DNA of 64,000 nucleotides, from NCBI RefSeq assembly GCF_037908215.1, contig NZ_JBBLZC010000003.1, forward strand, positions 1-64,000. The letters run 5' to 3'. The position numbers and the translations under genes are program-made. The notes below the pieces were generated by a model. It did no database searches and had not been told where the DNA came from. It saw only the letters and a program-made list of their open reading frames with translations. The DNA is from Benzoatithermus flavus (GTDB lineage Bacteria > Pseudomonadota > Alphaproteobacteria > Geminicoccales > Geminicoccaceae). Below, in pieces: positions 59,883 through 64,000 of the stretch (positions are counted from its first letter, which is position 1; the number at the start of each line of letters is the position of its first letter).

Positions 59883-60302
59883 ATGCCTCGGCTCATGCGC
59901 ATCACGGGCCTCATCGTTCTCCTCTGCCTCTTCCTGGGGTGGGCCGTCACGCCGGTTCCTGCCGAGGCGGAGCCCTGTCCATTCCATCCGCACGACGGGG
60001 CCGGCGCGCATCACGCTTCGGACAATTCCGCCCCGGCATCGGGCTGGAGTGCTGTCGATGGCACGGGCGGACCGATCCTCGCCGAAGACGAGCCTGCAAC
60101 GAAACATACCCCGGCCGTTCCCGACGACGCGATCGCTTGGGGGCATCCATGCTGCCATGCGGCGGCGGCTTGCGTCCCGACGGCGGGACCCGACCACACC
60201 GTACGGGTACCGGTGCGCCGGTCGCTGCCGCCGCGCGAGGCTCCTCCCTTCTGCAAGATTGCTGCCGCCGACATCTTCCGCCCGCCTGCCTCTGCTGCCT
60301 GA
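59883..60302 (+). CDS. Exported Cys/His-rich protein heading the copper operon
   Basis: The 139-residue protein begins MPRLMRITGLIVLLCLFLGW, with a signal peptide ending at VPAEAEP. The mature part contains CPFHPHDGAGAHHA, then AWGHPCCHAAAACVP and a final FCKI. The clustered His and Cys residues suggest binding of copper or another soft metal. Small proteins of this sort (DUF2946-like in style) often precede copper-resistance genes. The family match is not firm. An ATG 17 codons upstream is possible but lacks the compact signal peptide. Downstream genes encode a multicopper oxidase and a cupredoxin. Confidence 0.55.
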   Translation: MPRLMRITGLIVLLCLFLGWAVTPVPAEAEPCPFHPHDGAGAHHASDNSAPASGWSAVDGTGGPILAEDEPATKHTPAVPDDAIAWGHPCCHAAAACVPTAGPDHTVRVPVRRSLPPREAPPFCKIAAADIFRPPASAA

Positions 60303-60442
60303 TCGCGCCCGGCTCCGTCCGGGCTCTTGAACCGCACCACCGCTTCCGTCCGCTCGATAGCGGGCGGCGCTTGGTGCGCTTGGCCGGCGGGCCTCGCCGC
60401 CCGCCGGCTGGAGCGAGAACCGCGATCGGAAAAAACATCACC

Positions 60443-60709
60443 ATGACGATGCAGCGATCCTCCTGGATCGTGGCGGGTGCCATTGTTCTCGGCGTCGTCG
60501 CCCCGCTCGGAGCGCAGACTGCCCAGAGGCCCGCTCCACGCACCGCTTACGACACCTATGTTCCCCTGCTCGAGCGTGATGCACCTGAACCGTCGTTCCT
60601 GAACGCCGATCCGACCCCGGACGAGCGCCTCGCTGCCGACGGGCCGGCTGAGAACGGTATCCGCCGGGATGGGCATGCCCATCCTCGGTCGAGGGAGGCC
60701 GGCCGATGA
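60443..60709 (+). CDS. Small exported protein of the copper operon
   Basis: The 88-residue frame begins MTMQRSSWIVAGAIVLGVVA with a signal peptide (cleavage near PLGA-QT). A short acidic/proline-rich mature peptide follows (RTAYDTYVPLLERDAPEPSF, NADPTPDERLAADGPAENGI). The stop overlaps the ATG of the TolC-like gene by 4 bp (ATGA), so it is translated as part of that operon. I recognise no family. It might be a periplasmic copper-responsive or anchoring peptide, but that is only context. Confidence 0.5.
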   Translation: MTMQRSSWIVAGAIVLGVVAPLGAQTAQRPAPRTAYDTYVPLLERDAPEPSFLNADPTPDERLAADGPAENGIRRDGHAHPRSREAGR

Positions 60710-61920
60710 CCCGCGCCGAGCAGCGACGCATCGCGTTTACCATGGTGCTGTCCGTGCTCCTGCTGGCCGGGTGTGCGGCTTCCGCACCATCCTACCCGAT
60801 CGCGGCCCTGGATCGGCCGGGCGCCATCGGTGAGATCGCGCGCGGCGTGGGCTACGGAAGCTACGCGCCCCTGTGGCATTCCGGCTACGAGCGGGCGCTC
60901 GCCGAGCGCGCCGCAGCACTTTCGGGCTCACCGATGACCGTCGGAAACGCGCTCGAGATCGGCCTCCTCGCCGACCCCGGCACGCGCGGGCTCCTGCAGG
61001 AGATCGGCTTCGAGCGCGCCGGCACGATCGAGCATCTGACGGACGGGCAGGATGAGGAACCTGCCTCTTTCGAGTGGCGGCTGATCGACTTTCTCATGCG
61101 CAACCGCAATGCCGGCAGCCGGGAGGACTGGGTGCCGCGGAACACCTGGGCCTACGGCGAGCTCTATGCCGCCGTCGCGCACGCGGTGCTGGAGAAAGCC
61201 AACGCGATTCGCCGGGCCTACTACGAGGCCGTCGCAGCGGGCGAGATCGCCGCCATGCACGCGCGCCTGGCCGACGCCGCCAGAGCCACGGCCGAGCTCG
61301 CCAACGAGCAGTACCGTTCGGGCACGGCGTCGCGGCTGGAGCAGGCGCAGCGCCAGCTAGCCTACGTCGAAACGCTGAAGGCTTCGGTCGCCGCCCGCCA
61401 GGAAGCCACACGGGCACGCGAAGCGCTGAACGCGCTCCTGCACTTGCAGCCGGCGCAGGCCATCTGGGCGCTGCCGGATCGGCTGCCCGAGCTGCCGGCG
61501 GAACGGCCCGAGATTTCGGACGTCGCTGCCGTAGCCCTCGCGAACCGCCCCGAGGCGCTCTCTGCCGGCGTTGCCGACGCGGGCTCGCCGCTCGGGGCCC
61601 GGATCGTGGCCGAGGCGCGCGACGCCTATGACCGCATGCTCACGGCCTACGACACCGCGCGCTTCCAGCGCGAGCAGGTCCTGCCGGTGGCGAACGTGAT
61701 GCTGGAAGAGACGCAGCTTCACTACAACGCCATGCTCGAGGACGTGTACGCCCTGATCGAGGCCGGGCAGAAGAACATCGAAGCTGGCAAGGAGTACGTC
61801 GAGAACGCGGCCGCGTTCTGGGTCGCGCATGCCGAGCTCGCCGACGTGCTGGGCGGTACCATCCCCGGAGATCACGGCGCCGCGGTCACGGCCGACGGTT
61901 CTGCTCCCGCCACGAACTGA
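60706..61920 (+). CDS. TolC-like outer-membrane lipoprotein of the copper operon
   Basis: The 404-residue protein has a lipoprotein signal (VLSVLLLAGCAASAP, lipobox LAGC with Cys at ~23). Its long helical hairpins are of the OEP type: AVLEKANAIRRAYYEAVAAG, AEIAAMHARLADAARATAEL-like, YRSGTASRLEQAQRQLAYVE, then QREQVLPVANVMLEETQLHY and DVYALIEAGQKNIEAGKEYV. It is shorter and more divergent than TolC. Similar proteins travel with multicopper oxidase and cupredoxin genes in metal-resistance clusters. No RND pump or adaptor is in the window, so its channel partners are unclear. It is coupled to the small exported protein upstream and lies 12 bp before the oxidase. Confidence 0.8.
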   Translation: MTRAEQRRIAFTMVLSVLLLAGCAASAPSYPIAALDRPGAIGEIARGVGYGSYAPLWHSGYERALAERAAALSGSPMTVGNALEIGLLADPGTRGLLQEIGFERAGTIEHLTDGQDEEPASFEWRLIDFLMRNRNAGSREDWVPRNTWAYGELYAAVAHAVLEKANAIRRAYYEAVAAGEIAAMHARLADAARATAELANEQYRSGTASRLEQAQRQLAYVETLKASVAARQEATRAREALNALLHLQPAQAIWALPDRLPELPAERPEISDVAAVALANRPEALSAGVADAGSPLGARIVAEARDAYDRMLTAYDTARFQREQVLPVANVMLEETQLHYNAMLEDVYALIEAGQKNIEAGKEYVENAAAFWVAHAELADVLGGTIPGDHGAAVTADGSAPATN

Positions 61921-61932
61921 GAGCACGAGACC

Positions 61933-63240
61933 ATGCTGAGCAGACGCACCTTCGCCACGGCCGGCCTCGTAGCCGCTGGTACGACCATTCTGACCGCAGG
62001 CGAGGCCAGAGCCTTGGGCGAGCCCCAGCGCTTCACCGACCCTGCCACCCGCGAGCCGCTGTCGCGGAAGCAACTCGGTGGCAGGACGCCGTTCGTCACG
62101 CTCAACGGTGGCTCGCTGCCGTGGCGGATGAAGGACGGGGTCAAGGAGTTCCACCTCGTCGCCGAGCCGGTACAGCGCGAGCTGGCGCCGGGCTCGGTAG
62201 CACACTTATGGGGCTACAACGGCAGCTCGCCCGGCCCGACGATCGAGGCCGTGGAGGGCGACAGGGTACGGATCTTCGTCACCAACCGTTTGCCCGAGCA
62301 CACCACGGTCCACTGGCACGGCATCCTGCTCCCGGCCGGGATGGACGGGGTCGGCGGGCTGACCCAGCCGCAGATCCAGCCCGGTGAGACCTTCGCCTAC
62401 GAGTTCACGCTCAAGAAGAGCGGAACCTTCATGTACCATCCGCATGCCGACGAGATGGTGCAGATGGCGATGGGCATGATGGGCATGTTCATCGTCCACC
62501 CGAAGGATCCGTCGTGGCGCCGCGTGGACCGCGACTTCGGGTTCCTCATGGCGAGCTTCAGGCTCAAGCCCGGTACTTTCGTCCCCGACGCTTCGGAGAT
62601 GACCGACTTCAACATCTGGGCCTGGAACGGCCGGGTGTTTCCGGGCATCGACCCGCTCGTGGTGCGGAAAGGCGATCGGGTCCGGATCCGGATCGGCAAT
62701 CTCACCATGACCAACCATCCGATCCACCTGCACGGCTACGACTTCAGGGTGACGGGCACGGACGGCGGCTGGCTTCCCGAGGTGGCGCAGTGGCCGGAGG
62801 TCACGGTCGACGTGCCGGTGGGGGCGATGCGCACGATCGAGTTCGTGGCCGACGAGGAAGGTGATTGGGCGTTCCACTGCCACAAGTCGCACCACACCAT
62901 GGGCCCGATGGGGCACGGGGTCGCCAACATGCTGGGCGTGCGCCAGGCCGGGGCGACACCCCGCGTCAAGAAGCTCCTGCCCGACTACATGTACATGCCG
63001 ATGGGCGAGAAGGGCATGGCCGAGATGCAGGACATGGCCGCCCACATGCCTCCACCCGAAAACACGCTGCCAATGATGATCGGCGAGGGTCCGTTCGGGC
63101 CGCTCGAGATGGGCGGCATGTTCACAACCGTGAAGGTCCGGCGCGATCTCGCCCCCGGCGACTACACGGACCCCGGCTGGTACGAGCACCCCGAGGGCAC
63201 CGTGGCCTGGAAGGTCGACGCGAACGGCCGCCGGGCCTGA
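61933..63240 (+). CDS. Periplasmic multicopper oxidase
   Basis: The 435-residue protein starts with a Tat signal (MLSRRTFATAGLVAAGTTIL, RRTFATAG), so it is exported folded. All four copper-binding motifs are visible: HWHG near residue 120, HPHADEM near 170, NHPIHLHGYDF near 265 and HCHKSHHTMGPMGHG near 315. These supply T1, T2 and T3 copper ligands. The Met-rich end (YMYMPMGEKGMAEMQDMAAH, MPPPENTLPMM) is typical of oxidases that bind or oxidise Cu(I). Length fits a compact laccase-like, three-cupredoxin form. It would oxidise cuprous ions in the periplasm. It lies between the TolC-like lipoprotein and a cupredoxin. Confidence 0.94.
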   Translation: MLSRRTFATAGLVAAGTTILTAGEARALGEPQRFTDPATREPLSRKQLGGRTPFVTLNGGSLPWRMKDGVKEFHLVAEPVQRELAPGSVAHLWGYNGSSPGPTIEAVEGDRVRIFVTNRLPEHTTVHWHGILLPAGMDGVGGLTQPQIQPGETFAYEFTLKKSGTFMYHPHADEMVQMAMGMMGMFIVHPKDPSWRRVDRDFGFLMASFRLKPGTFVPDASEMTDFNIWAWNGRVFPGIDPLVVRKGDRVRIRIGNLTMTNHPIHLHGYDFRVTGTDGGWLPEVAQWPEVTVDVPVGAMRTIEFVADEEGDWAFHCHKSHHTMGPMGHGVANMLGVRQAGATPRVKKLLPDYMYMPMGEKGMAEMQDMAAHMPPPENTLPMMIGEGPFGPLEMGGMFTTVKVRRDLAPGDYTDPGWYEHPEGTVAWKVDANGRRA

Positions 63241-63277
63241 CCGCTTTCGTTCCCCCGAGCGCCCCAAGGAGAGAGAC

Positions 63278-63775
63278 ATGCGTGCATATGGCAAGGTATT
63301 CGCGGCCGCCGCTGCGGCCATCGTCATCGCCGTCCCGGCTTTCGCCGGCGGCAGCCACAAGGGCGGCCACTATACGTTCGGCGAGCCCGGCAATGCGGCC
63401 GAGGTCACCCGCACGGTCGAGGTGATCGCCGACGACAGCGACGGCCTGGGCTTCAGGATGGACCTGCCGGCGGTGAAGCAGGGCGAGACCATCCGGTTCG
63501 TGGTGACCAACAAGGGCACCGGCCCGCACGAGTTCTCGATCGGCGACACCGCTTCGCAGCGGGCGCATGCCAGGCTGATGCAGAGCAACCCCGACATGAA
63601 GCACGACGACGATCCGAGCGCGGTCACGCTGGCGCCGGGCGAGACCAAGGAGATCATCTGGAAGTTCAGCAAGCCCATCCAGGGCCAGCTCGTCTTCGCC
63701 TGTCAGATGCCCGGCCACTACGAGGCCGGCATGGTGCACACGGCGAAGCTCGAGAAGGCGAAGAGAGCGAGCTGA
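63278..63775 (+). CDS. Periplasmic cupredoxin-domain protein
   Basis: The 165-residue protein has a signal peptide (VFAAAAAAIVIAVPAFAGG) and one plastocyanin/azurin-like domain. Blue-copper ligands are recognisable: His in TGPHEFSIG and Cys-His-Met in FACQMPGHYEAGM. Histidines near the mature N-terminus (SHKGGHYTF) may bind additional copper. Proteins like this accompany periplasmic multicopper oxidases and act as copper carriers or electron acceptors. It follows the oxidase by 37 bp and has GGAGAGAG before its ATG. It is the last gene of the copper operon seen here. Confidence 0.92.
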   Translation: MRAYGKVFAAAAAAIVIAVPAFAGGSHKGGHYTFGEPGNAAEVTRTVEVIADDSDGLGFRMDLPAVKQGETIRFVVTNKGTGPHEFSIGDTASQRAHARLMQSNPDMKHDDDPSAVTLAPGETKEIIWKFSKPIQGQLVFACQMPGHYEAGMVHTAKLEKAKRAS

Positions 63776-64000
63776 GGCTCTCCTCGCGCGGATCGTCGCT
63801 CCGCGATCGCCGCGCCATCGAGCTTGCTCCACCCCGACCGTCCCCGCCGGCAGGACGGGTCGGGGCGGCAAGCGCGCGCGACCGGGCCGCCTACGGGCGG
63901 CTCTTGTCTCCGGCATCGAATTGCGGCCTTCGTCGGGTATCTGCCGACTGAGCGCTGTGGCATTTCCCGAGCACGCCCGCCGGCAGGCTGCGAGAGAGGA
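63776..64000. other. Trailer of the copper operon, no gene seen
   Basis: A hairpin, cgcgga (63787-63792) / tccgcg (63800-63805), lies 12 bp after the cupredoxin stop, without a T run. The rest to the window end holds no convincing coding frame. Confidence 0.4.

Overview
The window is chromosomal DNA of a high-GC alphaproteobacterium. Evidence for that includes a PopZ-type polar organiser in the gene order pcm-tolC-popZ-valS, a rhizobial-type rhamnose locus (rhaR-T-P-Q divergent from rhaD-I) and an inositol-type iolD/iolE cluster. Rhodospirillales-like relatives seem plausible, but no 16S gene is present and I cannot name a genus. Most of the window is ordinary housekeeping and catabolic DNA. 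Decayed genes and mobile debris are concentrated at a few junctions.

Layout. 1-3.3 kb: remnant of an inositol-catabolism cluster (broken iolD, intact iolE, an SDR). 3.3-4.75 kb: gene scraps and two truncated IS5-family elements of opposite orientation. 4.7-6.7 kb: small membrane protein, DUF808 protein, DUF29 scrap. 6.7-14.7 kb: L-rhamnose uptake and catabolism, with two permeases, a double ATPase and a DeoR regulator, and divergent rhaD and rhaI. No periplasmic binding protein, mutarotase or kinase is present. 14.7-16.0 kb: AT-rich orphan gene, antitoxin scrap, truncated desaturase and a 2 x 35 bp tandem repeat. 16.0-31.7 kb: core genes (uup, amn, infA-maf-RNase E/G-yacG, thioesterase, M17 aminopeptidase, valS, popZ, tolC, pcm). 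31.85-32.06 kb: tRNA-Cys and tRNA-Asn.

The region directly after tRNA-Asn (32.06-43.0 kb) is an accessory island. It begins with phage-like debris. It then carries a minus-strand operon in the order DUF499 ATPase > small DUF7680-like protein > DUF1156 adenine methyltransferase > PLD/SNF2 helicase. This looks like a DNA-modification-based anti-phage system. The methyltransferase and helicase frames are intact, but the ATPase has lost its N-terminus, has a nonsense codon and has a frameshift beside a perfect 21-bp inverted repeat. Beyond it are metK with a structured attenuator-like leader, more phage and IS256 scraps (45.2-46.75 kb), and a SUV3-like helicase.

49-64 kb: a RodZ-like HTH/membrane protein carrying a SPOR-like domain, an LLM flavin oxidoreductase, sirtuin, M20 hydrolase, GST, a secreted tandem-repeat protein, a LuxR-type regulator, an orphan two-partner-secretion exoprotein, and a copper-handling operon (Cys/His-rich secreted protein, small exported protein, TolC-like lipoprotein, multicopper oxidase, cupredoxin). 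Several indels lie in GC-rich homopolymer runs, so some frameshifts may be sequencing errors. The truncations cannot be explained that way.
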